Positions 10,142 through 21,078 of a stretch of DNA of 64,000 nt are shown piece by piece. A program made the translations under genes and the position numbers. Each line of letters begins with the position of its first letter. The stretch's first letter is position 1. The notes under the pieces are model-generated. The model made no database searches. It saw only the letters and a program-made list of their open reading frames with translations, and had not been told where the DNA came from. The stretch is from Erinaceus europaeus (taxonomy: Eukaryota; Chordata; Mammalia; Eulipotyphla; Erinaceidae). The stretch spans positions 1 through 64,000 of the forward strand of contig NW_026647647.1 of NCBI RefSeq assembly GCF_950295315.1, given 5' to 3'.

Positions 10142-10770
10142 TTAAGGGGGGGGGGGCGGGGAGAGAGAGAGAAATGTAGGAGTCAAGGACTGGGGAGGTT
10201 ACACCCAGTAAAGTGCACGTTTCCATGTGTGAGGAGAGGAGGAGAGGGGAGGGGAGGGGAGGGGAAGGGAAAGGAGGGAAGAGAAAGGAAGGGAAGGGAA
10301 GGGAAGGGAAGGGAAGGGAAGGGAAGGGAAGGGAAGGGAAGGGAGAAGGGGAGCGGAGGGGAGTGAGAAGGGGAGGGAATAGGGGAGGGGAGGACAGGGG
10401 AGGGGAGGGGACGGAAGGGAAGGGAGCCCTAGCAATAACCCTGGTGTTATAGGAAATGAAGGGGAAGGGAGGGGAGGAGGGAGAGGAGGGGAATGAGAAG
10501 GGGAGGGGAGGAGAGGGGAGGGGAGGGGAGTGGAAAGACAGGGGAGGGGAGGGACAGGAAAGAAAGGGGAGGGGAAGGGAGAGGAGGGGAAAGGAAGCAG
10601 ATGGGAGGGGAGGGGAAAGGAAGGGGATGGGAGGGGAGGGAAAAGGAAGGGGATGGGAGGGGAGGGCAGGGGAGGGGCAAGGGAAGGGAAGGGAAGGGAA
10701 GGGAAGGGAAGGGAAGGGAAGGGAAGGGAAGGGAAGGGAAGGGAAGGGAAGGGAAGGGAAGGGAAGGGAA
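10142..10770 (+). repeat. Long polypurine GGGAA/GGGGA satellite-like tract
   Basis: About 600 bp almost without pyrimidines on the plus strand. Two near-perfect (GGGAA)n arrays (about 10290-10342 and 10681-10770) flank irregular GGGGA/GGAGA blocks. A remnant of the SINE hairpin module (CCCTAGCAATAACCCTGG) is embedded at 10426-10443. The long frames read from it are compositional artefacts. Confidence 0.95.
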
Positions 10771-11235
10771 GAGCAATCTAAGATTCAAACCACAAAAGGG
10801 AAGAGGCATTTTGCAGGTAAACAAAACAACAGAAGGCACCTCCAGCTGGTGTCCACAGAAAGATCCAGCAACTACCAGTGTGCAAAGCAGGCCACACACC
10901 TCTTCCCCAGGCCTGTGCATTCTGGGAATGTTCGATCCTTAGCTGTACAGTTGGTGCAGATTAATTAGGGACTATCAAAAAAAAATAATAAAGTCCTGAC
11001 AAGAGACTACAACATACGTAGTCCAGTCTGTACATCAGAAGTAGAGTTTCAAACTCCATCCCCTTTAGCCGATGGAGGCTACTTGTCAACATAGTCAGCC
11101 AGTCTCCAATCTGAAGGACCACTTTCTTTGTCACAATGAGAAAACCCACTCTAAGTCCTCTAAGTCTTTGCAAAACTCCATGGGAATGCAAATGTGTTTG
11201 CTGGGAAGTTTAACTGACTCATGGATGCCATAATA
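10771..11235. other. No recognisable feature
   Basis: Single-copy-looking sequence between the polypurine tract and a SINE. Confidence 0.4.
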
Positions 11236-11521
11236 TTTTATTTTAGTATTTATTTATTTATTTCCTTTTTGTTGCCCTTGATTTTATTGTTGTAGTTCTT
11301 ATTGATGTTGATGTCGTCATTGTTGGATAGGATAGAGAGAAATGGAGAGAGGAGGGGAAGACAGAGAGGGGAAGAGAAAGATAAATACCTGAAGACCTGC
11401 TTCTCCTCCTATGAAGCGACTCCCCTGCTGCCGGGGAGCCAAGGGCTCGAACCGGGTTCCGTATGCAGGTCCTAGCGCTTTGCACCAAGTGCGCTTAACC
11501 CGCTGCGCCACAGCCCGACTC
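11236..11521 (-). mobile_element. Type I SINE
   Basis: Minus strand: GGGAGTCGGGCTGTGGCGCAGCGGG head, GGTTCGAGCC box B, CCCGGCAGCAGGGGAGTC (body variant) and an AACAACAATAAAATC tail. Confidence 0.92.
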
Positions 11522-12003
11522 CCGGAAGCAATAGTTTTATCTTCAGTATGCTCAACAAGAGGACTGGGTTCATCAAGATATAGTTTCTCAGAATGATTAA
11601 CTAGGCCCTGTGGATGTGTTTGCCCAGTGGTGAGACTACCTGCCATCTCATTAAGTTTTTATGAGTTCTTATCTCTGCAACACAGTACTACAATCTTCTT
11701 TGATTTCAGCGAGAACCCTGAAAGCGAGCAATTGTCTCATCACAGGACTTTCCTCTGTTTATTGGAGAATTGCCTCCCCTCCATTATGTGTATCATAGAT
11801 GAAAGACAACTCTGTTATAGAGTCCTTGAGAGCAAAAACACAGTCACAATGGATAAACACATCAAGCACTCATTCCAAAGAGAGAAAGACATACAATACA
11901 TTCAATTTATGACCAGAATTAAAACACTTAACATAAAGTATTTGCAAACTCACAATCAGACTAAGAAAAACCATTGCCTATAATCCAGCTATCCATGGAA
12001 TTA
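11522..12003. other. No recognisable feature
   Basis: AT-rich single-copy-looking DNA. A 118-codon frame at 11627-11983 has no start context, homology or splice signals that I can support. Confidence 0.4.
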
Positions 12004-12262
12004 TTATCTTTTTTTCTTATTTTTTTTATTCCTTTTGTTGCCCTTGTGTTTTTTTATTATTATTGTTGTTGTAGTTATTATTGTTGCTGATGTCGTAGTT
12101 GTTGGATAGGACAGAGAGAAATGGAGAGAGGAGGGGAAAACAGAGAGAGGGAGAGAAAGATAGACACCTTCAGACCTGCTTCACCGCTTGTGGAGCGGTG
12201 ATCCCTACGCAGGTCCTTGCGCTTTGGGCCACATGCGCTTAACCCGCTGTGCTACCGCCCAA
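12004..12262 (-). mobile_element. Type I SINE with internal deletion
   Basis: Head and tail are normal, but the segment around box B and the GCAGGGGAGTC body is collapsed (TTGTGGAGCGGTGATCCC at 12188-12205). The internal RNA polymerase III promoter is therefore damaged. Confidence 0.85.
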
Positions 12263-12499
12263 CCCCAGATGCCACTACATTCTTAATCCCACAGTCACAG
12301 CTACATGAGTTTCCACTGTATTCGACTGCTGAGATTTCAGCAGGGATAACCCCACTCCTGGAACCGGTGGTGGCAAGTGGCCCAGCTGTAATTAAGTAAT
12401 TTAACACATCTGGGAACTTTTTCCTATTTGCTACCAGGGTTAACAGCTGGGGATTGGCGCCCGCTTGATCAACCACTCCTAATGGCCATTTTGATTCTT

Positions 12500-12682
12500 T
12501 TCTTTAGAAAGAGAGTGAAAGAAAGATTGAGGAGAGAGATGGAGAGATACCACAGCACTGCTCTGCCACTTGAGAAGCTTGTCCCCTGCAAATGCTCTGA
12601 TTTGGCAGCCCAGCGTTTGAATCTGGGCACCTGTGCATGGCTACACATGTGCTTTACTGACTGAGTCACTGGACAACCCCTG
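12500..12682 (-). mobile_element. Old type II SINE
   Basis: Minus-strand similarity to the type II order (GAGATGGAGAGATACCACAGC, CACTTGAGAAGCTTGTCCCCTGC, TTTGAATCTGGG). Strongly diverged. Confidence 0.6.
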
Positions 12683-13144
12683 ATGTCCCAAAATGGTTCA
12701 GTGCTATTGACAACTGTGTATGTTCTTTTCCTTGAGGGAGGGGGGAAGTGTGCCCAAAACTTGGGCCAAAGAGAGGAAAGCAATTCTAAGAAATGTAATG
12801 CAAGTATTCTAAATATACACTGTAGGGGTCTGAGTGTCTAAGTTTTGTTAGCCAAGAAATTCTTAATAACTGCAAGCCAGTTTAAAGCAAACTACTGCTC
12901 ATCTCTCTCATTATCATGGGAGAAACTGTTCTTTTTTATTATTAGTCATTTAATATTGATTTAAAAAATCATTCTCACCAGAGTTCTGAATCCCCAGTCT
13001 CTCCACTGGAAGCACCTGCAGGTCTCTTAAGGTTGCAGATATGGGCTGACTATTATTTCTACAACTATCTATATTTGTATAGATTTGCTCTATCTCACTC
13101 TCTCTCTCTTTCATTTATTTATTTTTTTTGTCTATGGTCCCATC
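12683..13144. other. No recognisable feature
   Basis: AT-rich DNA with a CT-rich SINE-like fragment near 13000-13130. Confidence 0.4.
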
Positions 13145-13422
13145 TTCTCTTCCTTTCTAAGTCTCACCTATACCTATTACTACATTCAAATGCCCCTCTC
13201 TTTTTCCTCTTCTCTCCCTCCGGGTCCTGATGGAGTTGGAGTTCAGAGCCCGCTGCTCATCTTCCCCCTACCATTTCTCTTCCTCTGGGAGTAGGGACCT
13301 AAATTCTTGATGAAGTGCAGATGGCAGGGAGTTCTGGCTTCTGTAATTGCTTCTCTGCTGGACATAAACATTGGCAGGTAAATCCACACCCCCAGCCTGT
13401 AGAGAAACAGTTCTGACTAACA
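13145..13422 (-). mobile_element. L1 3' UTR fragments
   Basis: The stretch 13285-13415, read on the minus strand, matches the L1 3' UTR phrases seen elsewhere: ACAGGCTGGGGGTGTGG-type, GAGAAGCAATTACAGAAGCCAG and the ATTTAGGTCCC region. The left part looks like another L1 3' UTR portion. Confidence 0.65.
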
Positions 13423-14162
13423 CAGTACACACATGTGGCAAACATATACTCAAATATTAATTAGAAAGAGACTCCACATCATACCAGAACGTGTTTCTGT
13501 TGCCTCCATTGTATTATTGTATTATTACCTTACAATGACGTACTTAGGTATTGAGTTTGTAAAAGAGTATCATAATGTTTTGAATTTCACAAATGCAAAC
13601 TCAGTTTGTAAGGAAGATACCCCTGAGAGAAATCATACTATATTAGAGGCTCATAGCAAAGTGGAACTGACTAGATATGCTAACAGCCTGTGGAGGGTTG
13701 GTTTTTTCAGATTTCTCATTACCCTTAGCATTGAACGGCAATGGGAAAACTCGAAGCAACATTAACAGGGGAAAAAAATGACATACTACTAGTATAGAAG
13801 ATAACTTTTGACTTCCACAAAGCAATCCTGATGGGATGGCATAAGATTTCTCAAGGATTCATTAGCATTAGCTCTGGGATTGGTCTGGCCTTTCCAGTGT
13901 TTGAGTAGCCACTGCGATTTTGGAAACCAGCCAGATAGGAATCGATGCATCTTGATGAAACAGCACTGCTGAGAAGACAACTTTCGTTTGTGTTCCAAAG
14001 GGGAAAGTCAACAAACAATATCTTAGAAACTCCAGGCTGCCACTACCGCCAGTAAGTTGATCTACAGGATTAATCACATACCAATTCTGTCTCCAAGCAC
14101 CCTTTTCTAAACGGGAAGATTTTTAAATGCATGGGGTGGTGGGGTGGTGGGGCAGTGGGGCG
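13423..14162. other. Single-copy-looking DNA
   Basis: No repeat family recognised until a GGTGG-rich run at 14131-14190. Short frames on both strands lack support. Confidence 0.4.
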
Positions 14163-14385
14163 GTGGTGGCGTGGTGGAGAAGGTGGTGGGTGGTGCACCT
14201 GATTAAGTGTACACAACATAGTGCTCAAGGACCAGGGTTCAAGTCCCCAGTCCCCACCTGCGGGGAAAGGGGGGGAGCTTCACTAGTGGTGAAACAAGTC
14301 TACAGGTGTCTCTCTTCCTCTCTATTTTCCTCTAACCTCTCCATTTCTCTCAGTTTCTATTCAATAATAAGTAAATGAGATTTAA
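14163..14385 (+). mobile_element. Type II SINE
   Basis: GTGGTGGGTGGTGCACCTG head, GGTTCAAGTCCCC box B, CCCCACCTGCGGGG and a TTCAATAATAAGTAAATGAG tail. A GGTGG expansion sits at its 5' end. Confidence 0.85.
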
Positions 14386-14512
14386 AAATATTTTGAATGC
14401 CATATATATTTGTTTAATATATATATTAAATATACATACTGCATATACTTAATATATATGTATTAAATATATATACTATATATAAATTAAATATATATAT
14501 ATATTAAACAGA
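14386..14512. repeat. AT-rich TATATA/TTAAATATA repeat
   Basis: About 125 bp made of TATATATT and ATTAAATATA units, probably expanded from the SINE tail. Confidence 0.9.
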
Positions 14513-14552
14513 AAGGAGAAATTTACCTGTCCATTTAAAAACTGACAATGAG

Positions 14553-14880
14553 GGGAGCTGGGTGGTAGTGCAGGGGATTAAAGTACACATGGCACGAAGT
14601 GCAAGGACTGGCATAAGGATCCCGGCTCTAGCTCTGGGCTCCCCACCTGCAGAGCGGGACCTTCATAAGCAGTGAAGTATGTCTGCAGGTGTCTTTCTCT
14701 CCCCGTCTCTGTCTTCCCATCCTCTCTCGATTTCTCTCTGTCCTATCCAGCAACAACAACAACAATAATAATAACAACAACAATGATAAACAACAAGGAC
14801 AACAAAAAGAGGAAAAACAGCCTCCAGGAGCAGTGGATTCGTAGTGCAAGCACCGAGCCCCAGCAATAACACTGGAGGCA
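14553..14880 (+). mobile_element. Composite type I SINE with hairpin module
   Basis: Type I head, body and AACAACAATGATAAACAACAAGG segment. GCCTCCAGG (14820-14828) opens the extra module, which ends ACTGGAGGC (14870-14878), and a 20-bp A-tail follows. This is the clearest type I composite. Confidence 0.92.
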
Positions 14881-14905
14881 AAAAAAAAAAAAAAAAAAAA
14901 TTGAC

Positions 14906-15044
14906 AATGAGTAAAACTCCTAAGTTCAACAGCAAAGAAAATAGCAACCTGAGTAAAGGCCAGGTGAGCAGACGGTGTGAAGCCCTGGATACCGGCCCTA
15001 GTACCACGGAAAAGAGCATGCATTCCAGAAAGGAAGCTGCAGGA
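14906..15044. other. No recognisable feature
   Basis: Short single-copy-looking interval between two SINEs. Confidence 0.35.
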
Positions 15045-15292
15045 GGGTTATTGCTGGGGCTAGGGTTACTGCTCCTAGTGGCCATTTTCTTCCCCTACTT
15101 TGTTGGATAGAACGGAGAGAAATGGAGAGAAAGATATAGAGAGGGAGAGAAGCAGAGACAGAGAGACACCTGCAGCCCTGCTTCACCACTTATAAAGCTT
15201 TCCCCCTGCAGGTAGGAAGCCAGGGAGCTGAAACCTAGGTCCTTGTGTTTAGTACTATGTGCGCATAACCAGGTGCACCACCACCCAGCCCT
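15045..15292 (-). mobile_element. Composite type II SINE
   Basis: Minus strand: GGGCTGGGTGGTGGTGCACCTGG head at 15290, GGTTTCAGC box B variant and CTACCTGCAGGGGG body. A shortened extra module remains at the left (AGTAACCCTAGCCCCAGC). Confidence 0.85.
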
Positions 15293-15452
15293 CCCCCCTT
15301 TGTCTCTCTATCTCTCCTCTCACACACTCAAGAAAGATTGTAAGTAAATTCAGAGTGTAGATTTTGTACAAGGTACACAATACCACAGGCACGAAGACAT
15401 CTCATGCTCAGTAACAATGTGAGTTAACTCAGTTATGAAAATTAAACTTACA

Positions 15453-15769
15453 GGAGTCCAGTAGTAAAGCAGCGAATTGAGCGCAGGTGGTGCAAAGTGC
15501 AAGGAAGGGCCAGCATGTGGATACCGGTTTGAACCCCGGGCTCCCCACCTGCAGGGGAGTCACTTCACAGGCGGTGAAGCAGGTCTGCAGGTGTCTGTCT
15601 TTCTCTCCACCTCTCTGTCTTCCCTTCCTCTCTCCATTTCTCTCTGTCCTATCCAACAATGACTTCATCAATAACAACAACAATAGTAACTACAACAATA
15701 AAAAAGAACAAGGGTGACAAAAGGGAATAAATATTTAAACAATTTAAAAACAAAAAGAAAACTTACAAT
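15453..15769 (+). mobile_element. Type I SINE
   Basis: Complete copy with GGTTTGAACCCC box B and an AACAAGGGTGACAAAAGGG tail. 9-bp TSD, AAACTTACA (15444-15452, 15770-15778). Confidence 0.92.
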
Positions 15770-16045
15770 TTTTTTTCTCAAACTTGCAAAAATAATTGCA
15801 TTTGGAAGTCAACAAGGTAGGCAGGAAAGCAATGCAAACTTGAAAATCGAACAGCTGGCTAGGAGGCAAGAAGACACCCCAATGCAAACTGCCAGATGTT
15901 TGCAACTCTATGACAATGACGGAGAAACAGAAAGCTCGGTGAGATGTAGGTGAAGCAGTGAGAAGGAAATTCATGCAGTTAAAGGCTTCTATTAGAAAGG
16001 AAAATCTTTTCTGACTTAGGTTTATAACTTAAGAAGCTAGAAAAC

Positions 16046-16338
16046 AGGGAGTCCGGAGGTAGCGCAGCAGGTTAAGCGAACCTGGCACAAAGCGCAAGGA
16101 CTGGTGTAAGGATCCCATTAGAACCCCCCCAGCCGCTCCCCACCTGCAGGGGAGTCGCTTCACAGGTGGTGAAGCAGGTCTGCAGGTGTCTATCATTCTC
16201 TTCCCCTCTCTGTCTTCCCCTCCTCTCTCCATTTCTCTCTGTCCTATCCAACAATGACGACATCAATAACAGTAATAACTACAACAACAATACAAACAAC
16301 AAGGGCAACAAAAAGGAAAATAAATAAATATTTTTAAA
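16046..16338 (+). mobile_element. Type I SINE
   Basis: AGGGAGTCCGGAGGTAGCGCAGC head to the AACAAGGGCAACAAAAAGG tail. Perfect 15-bp TSD, AAGAAGCTAGAAAAC (16031-16045, 16339-16353). Confidence 0.96.
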
Positions 16339-16424
16339 AAGAAGCTAGAAAACTTAGCAATTTATAGAAAATGACTAGATAATTAGTCATTCATTCATTT
16401 TATTTATTATTTGTTTGTTTATTC

Positions 16425-16540
16425 TACCAGAGCCCAGCTCAGATCTAGCTTATGGCATTGCAGGGGATTGAACCTGGAACTCTGGAGCCTCAGGTATGCG
16501 AATCTCTTGGCAAAACCTCTATGCTGTCTACCCTCACCAC
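16425..16540 (-). mobile_element. Type IV SINE
   Basis: Minus strand: GGGTAGACAGCATAGAGG head, CCTGAGGCTCCAGAG, GGTTCAATCCCC box B and AGCTAGATCTGAGCTGGGCTCTGG end. Confidence 0.8.
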
Positions 16541-16904
16541 CAACCCCCCCCCCCCACCGAAGATAATTAGCAAGATAATTATCATGAAGGCAAAACTGTG
16601 GTCAATGTCATTTCTTGGAAATGATTAATACAATAGCTAAGCCTCTGATAAAGACCTGTAACAAACATCCTCCAGATTTTTGGTAGGTCTGAGTAGCTTT
16701 CCAGTAAATTGATCATCAAGATTTAACAAGGAAAAGGGAAAACCTAACGAACACGGCAGGTGCGAAACAATAGAAAACGGACAGACTTGAAAAGAAATTG
16801 ACTTTGTACTCAGACAACAGGACACCTCGCCCACCCCACAATAAGGCCCCTCATTCAGATAACTCCACTAGGGAATTTCTTCAACTGTGAGAAGGACTAC
16901 CAAT
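16541..16904. other. No recognisable feature
   Basis: C-run at 16546-16556, then single-copy-looking DNA up to the solo LTR target site. Confidence 0.4.
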
Positions 16905-17265
16905 TGTTGTTTTCGCAGGGCTGGCTTCACAGGCGGATAACATAGACGACCAGAAACTCGTGGCTGAGCTGAGAATGCAGTTTAATCTTTATTCATGAGC
17001 GGGCAAGCAGTCCAACCACCTAATCACAACACAATGGGCTCCTCCATCTCTCTCCTCCGGCCCCAGCATCAGGAACCAAGGAAGTACGAATGATAGGGGG
17101 CGGGGAGAAGAAAGAAGCCTAAAAAGGCAAAGACTAAACCAAAATCTCCCGGAAGCAGGGGGAGTGAGACCAAACCAATGTAACAGAATATCCATGTAAA
17201 TAGACCACAACGTCAAACAATGTAACAGAAGGGATCCCAGAAGCAGAACTAGAAGCATGCCAACA
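16905..17265 (-). mobile_element. Solo LTR, class II ERV (family C)
   Basis: On the minus strand the element starts TGTTGGCATGC and ends AAAACAACA, with an ATGAATAAAGATTAAAC polyadenylation region near 16985-17000. A perfect 6-bp TSD, ACCAAT (16899-16904, 17266-17271), fits class II (betaretroviral-type) integration. The internal region was lost by LTR-LTR recombination. It is related to the LTR at 49794. Confidence 0.9.
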
Positions 17266-17475
17266 ACCAATCCTCTGCAAAGTTTCAGAAGCAGAGAATA
17301 TGCACTGCTCATGTTAAGTCTCCTGTCCAACTCAGATATTGATGCTTAGATAATGATACTTACACAGAAAGAGTCTTAAAAGAAAGGTAAGATTCATGCC
17401 ATAAATCTCTCACTGTTGATGCAAAAGCACTTAGACATTGGAAAATGAAGTCCAGAAATATGGACATGATTATTT

Positions 17476-17748
17476 GATGGGGCCATGCGGTAGAGCACCT
17501 AAGTGCACATGGTACTAAGCTCAAGGATGCGGATTCCAGCCCCCGACTTCCCACCTGCACAAGGAAAGCTTTATAAGTGATGAAGCAGGGCTGCAGGTAT
17601 CTCTCTGTCTCTCTCCCTCTCTGTCTCCCCCTCCTCTCTCAATTTCTCTCTGTCTCTATCCAATAAAATGGGGAGTAAAAAAGACTGCCAGAAGCAACTG
17701 GTTCCTACTGCAGACACCGAGCCCTAGTCATAACCCTGGAGGCATTAT
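17476..17748 (+). mobile_element. Composite type II SINE
   Basis: GGGGCCATGCGGTAGAGCACC head, CCCACCTGCACAAGG, CT run and CCAATAAAATGGGG. The extra module ends ATAACCCTGGAGGC (about 17695-17743), then a TATATA tail. Confidence 0.85.
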
Positions 17749-17964
17749 ATATATATATTTTTTTTTTTTTTGACAAATTACATTTCAGGAATGAATGGTT
17801 GGTTACAGCAAGAGGGGCAAATAATGTCATTATCAGAAGGACTTCTACTTCTCCCATATGGTCATCTCCAAAGCTATATGAAGCCAAGCAACAAAATTTT
17901 ATACTCATCCACAATAATAAAACTTTCAATGAACCAGAGAGAAAGAAAGAATTCCCTCAGCGTG

Positions 17965-18239
17965 GGGAGTCGGGCAGTAGCACAATGAGTTAAGCGCAGG
18001 TGGCACAAAGCACAAGGACCGGCATAAGGATCCCATTTCGAGCCCCTGGCTTCCCACCTACAGGGGAGTCGCTTCACAGGCAGTGAAGCGGGTCTGCAGA
18101 TGTCTATCTTTCTCTCCCCGTCTCTGTCTTCCCTTCCTCTCTCCATTTCTCTCTGTCCTATCTAACAACGACAACAATAGTAACTACAACAATAAAAGAA
18201 GGGCAACAAAATTGAATAAATAAATAAATATTTTTTTTA
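17965..18239 (+). mobile_element. Type I SINE
   Basis: Complete copy. 15-bp TSD with one mismatch, AATTCCCTCAGCGTG / AATTCGCTCAGCGTG (17950-17964, 18240-18254). Confidence 0.94.
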
Positions 18240-18447
18240 AATTCGCTCAGCGTGATAATGGTGCTTTAGGAAAAAAGTCCTTCCAGTTCGCATCGTATCT
18301 GTAATAGTAGAGAACTGAACACTTGCTCTTAAATGTCACAACAGGAGGAAGGGGTTTCCTTTCACCATCTCTGTCCAACACTATCAGGCATGTCTTGGTC
18401 AGTACATAATGGAAGGAAAACTTATACATCATGAAGATTAGAAATGA

Positions 18448-18595
18448 AGGGCCAAGGCAGGCTAGCAGCACACCAGGTTCTATGTACATATTACCGCGCT
18501 CAAGGACCTGGGTTCAAGCCCCAGCTCCTACCTGGGGGGGGGGGGGGGGACTTCACAAGCAGTATGTCAATGCTGCACGTGCTTCTCTGTCACAC
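18448..18595 (+). mobile_element. Type II SINE, 3'-truncated
   Basis: Head and box B (GGGTTCAAGCCCC) present. A 16-bp G-run replaces the TGCAGGGGG body, and sequence stops in the CT region. Confidence 0.7.
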
Positions 18596-18634
18596 CTAGT
18601 GACTCTGGTTCACTTTCATTTGAGACCAGTCTTT

Positions 18635-18816
18635 GTAAATTCATTTATTCACTTATTATTGGAGAAAGACAGAGAGAAATTAAGAGGGACACCTACAACT
18701 TTGCTTCACCACTTGTGAAGCTTTCCCCTCTGCAGGTGGGGACCAGAGGCTTGAACTCAGATCCTTGTGCATTGTAGTGTGTGGACTTAATCAGGTGCGC
18801 CACTACTTGGTCCCTT
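18635..18816 (-). mobile_element. Type II SINE
   Basis: Minus strand: GGGACCAAGTAGTGGCGCACCTG head, GAGTTCAAGCC box B, CCCCACCTGCAGAGGGG body and AATAAGTGAATAAATG tail. Confidence 0.85.
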
Positions 18817-18851
18817 CAACTGAGACCAGTCTTGAAGGAAGCCTTAACATG

Positions 18852-18939
18852 TAGCATTTGTATGAACAATGATGGTTCATGTTATCCCAGCCCTTTAGCA
18901 TTTGTATGAACAATGATGCTTCATGTTATCCCAGCCCTT
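18852..18939 (+). repeat. 44-bp tandem duplication
   Basis: Two adjacent 44-bp units (18852-18895, 18896-18939) starting TAGCATTTGTATGAAC and differing at one base (GATGG versus GATGC). Confidence 0.95.
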
Positions 18940-19109
18940 AGCCTCTGAAATGGCCCCATGCCAGCCAAGGCTTGTCAACATACAGCTAGATAGATAAGAC
19001 ACCCTTCAGATAGAGGCAAGCCTTGCCTGCTGCACTGACTTCAGATTCCTCACCACAGTACCCACCAGCATAGTAAAATGATGATAGTTTTATTCTCTTA
19101 CATCCTGAG

Positions 19110-19325
19110 GTAGTTTGAGATGCAGTGATGATATGCACCCAGGTCTAGCAGAGAAGTAGCTACAGAAGCCAGACCAACCACTTTCTGCTCCCCATAAAGA
19201 ATTTGGGTCCATCCTCCTAGAGGGTTAAAGAATAGGGAAGCTCCCAATGGAGGGGATGGTGGGAACTGTGTGGAACTGTACCCCTGTGATCTTACAATCT
19301 TGTGAATCATTATTAAACCACTAAA
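19110..19325 (+). mobile_element. Older L1 3' end
   Basis: Contains TACAGAAGCCAGACC, CTCCCCATAAAGAATTTGGG, GGTGGGAACTGTGTGG and the terminal CATTATTAAACCACTAA of the older L1 3' UTR subfamily. Confidence 0.85.
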
Positions 19326-19386
19326 CAACCAAAAGAAAAACATTTTTTTAAAGGGGGGGGGGAATGGTGCTTTTCAAAGTCCTTTA

Positions 19387-19632
19387 GAGGATGTGAGTGT
19401 GATCTGGCTGCGACATCTGTCACCCCATTGATTGTCAGAGTTGATTGGCTGATCTGGCTGGCTAGGCGGGTGTCCCCTTCCTCCTTCATGGCTCTATGTG
19501 CGTCCCTCCCAAAGCTGCGTGCTCAGTCGAAGAGGACGGCCTTCCCCGAATAGAGACGGACTGGTCTTCGGTTGAGGGTGTATGAGTAGCTGAGCTCCCC
19601 TGCTAGGACCTCAAAACAAGCTTTCAAGGTCA
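19387..19632 (+). pseudogene. RN7SK: 7SK small nuclear RNA retropseudogene (5' portion)
   Basis: Begins with the exact 7SK 5' end pattern GGATGTGAG and follows the 7SK sequence through TCTGTCACCCCATTGAT, GGCTAGGCGGGTGTCC, ACGGCCTTCCCCGAATAGAG and AACAAGCTTTCAAGG. Similarity fades after about 245 of roughly 330 nt. Several substitutions, no 3' stem, no oligo-U end and no upstream snRNA promoter (no PSE/TATA seen), so it is not functional. Confidence 0.9.
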
Positions 19633-19659
19633 TTGATAGGTGATGCTGGGTCTACTGCT

Positions 19660-20261
19660 TGAACTGCAATAATGAACCCTCCACCAGGAAAGGCGGGGCT
19701 TCTTGGAGTAAACCAAACAGAGAATAAAAATTTCATTCATAAGGGAGGGGAAGATAGTCACTGAATTCTCAAGTCATGACTCAATTATCCATTGAGCTGC
19801 TAATGGTCTAAAATAACTTTCTCTGCAATGGCCAGGTCCCCTTTTAGAAGGCCCACCACCTGCTGCCCTACCTCATAGCTTTCATTCGCTGCACCTTCTG
19901 TTATTATCTTTTTGTCTCAAATTTACATTCTTCTCACTCAGAAAGTGCATGGGGAGGTGACGGGGGAGAAATAACTCACCAGGTAGGGCATATGACCTGA
20001 CTATTCTAATTATTTTTAATGGCCGGGCAAAGATTTTTCACCCACGTAACCTTTCTCGGGTCAATATCATTGTCTCTCTTTCAATGCAATTCATATATGG
20101 CAGGACCCAGGGATCTAGTATGTGAATTTGAGGTTTGCGTTTAGTCTGGTTTAGTCAGGCTTTGCCATGCTTATTTGGCTGTTCTCACCATGTGCACGGC
20201 AATGTTGCAGATGCTAGGCGAGCAAAGGAAAGGCCAAATTTTTTAAAAAATATTTCATTGG
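19660..20261. other. No recognisable feature
   Basis: Single-copy-looking sequence. No coding or repeat signal I can support. Confidence 0.4.
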
Positions 20262-20510
20262 GGGCCCGGTGGAAGGGCAGCGGGTTGAGTGCGCATGGCG
20301 CGAAACACAAGGACCCAGCACAAAGATCTCTGTTCCATCCCCCGGCTCCCCACATGCAAGGGGGGAGTGAAGCAGGTCAGCAAGTGTCTGTTTTCCTCTC
20401 CCCTCTGTTTTCCCCTCCTCATTTGATTTCTCTCCGTCCTATCCAACAACAACAACAAAAGCTATAATAATAACAATAACAAGAGCAACAAAAATGGAAA
20501 AAAAAGGTCT
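20262..20510 (+). mobile_element. Type I SINE, shortened
   Basis: GGGGGCCCGGTGGAAGGGCAGCGGG head. The body lacks the CTTCACAGGCGG part (CCCCACATGCAAGGGGGGAG then TGAAGCAGG). The AACAACAACAAAAGC tail is present. Confidence 0.85.
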
Positions 20511-20534
20511 CCTGGAGGGAATATATATATATAC

Positions 20535-20717
20535 TATTTGGATGGACAGAAATTTAGAGGAAAAGGGGAGATAGGGATTTAGAGAATAGGAGATGCCTAC
20601 AACACTGCTTCATCGATCAGGAAGTTTTCCCCCTGTGGGTGGAAGACGGGGGCTAGAACCCAAGTCCTTGCGTACTGTAACAGGTGTAATCTACCAGGTA
20701 TGTACTGCCCAGCCCCA
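20535..20717 (-). mobile_element. Old type II SINE
   Basis: Minus strand order preserved (GGGGCTGGGCAGTACATACC, GGGTTCTAGCCCC, CCACCCACAGGGGG) with substitutions. Confidence 0.7.
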
Positions 20718-21078
20718 CCCTCCCCCCCACTCCCAGGAGAGACTGAGTTTCCTGGCTTTTTCTTTGCCAATAAGACAACTGTGACTCAATAACCTTTTAT
20801 TCTGATATTACTTCAGGAATATCAGAAATATCTTTAAAGGGTTTAACAACCCTGTCATCCATAAAATGGTATTTGTCTTGGTTTATTGTAAGGAAATTAA
20901 GGTACATAATAGAAAAAAAGGGGTAATAAAAATCTGACTTAAATATAGCTCGCAGCTAATATTTAGTGGCTGGTTTCAGGTTTGGATTTTATCCTTAGCA
21001 TCAAACACTAATGTGTTCAGAAACAGAAAGCTGAAAATAATAAATAAGTGTTCCTTTTTAAATAGGAAAAGAAACAGT
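20718..21078. other. No recognisable feature
   Basis: AT-rich single-copy-looking DNA. Confidence 0.4.

Noticed and set aside
10058..10968. Several long overlapping frames of Gly/Glu/Lys/Arg or Ser/Pro/Leu
   Set aside because: They are read from the GGGAA/GGGGA polypurine tract on both strands; composition alone explains them.
18852..18939. CRISPR-like or regulatory array
   Set aside because: Only two adjacent units without spacers; a plain tandem duplication in a mammalian genome.
19387..19632. Functional 7SK gene
   Set aside because: 3' quarter and upstream snRNA promoter elements are missing.
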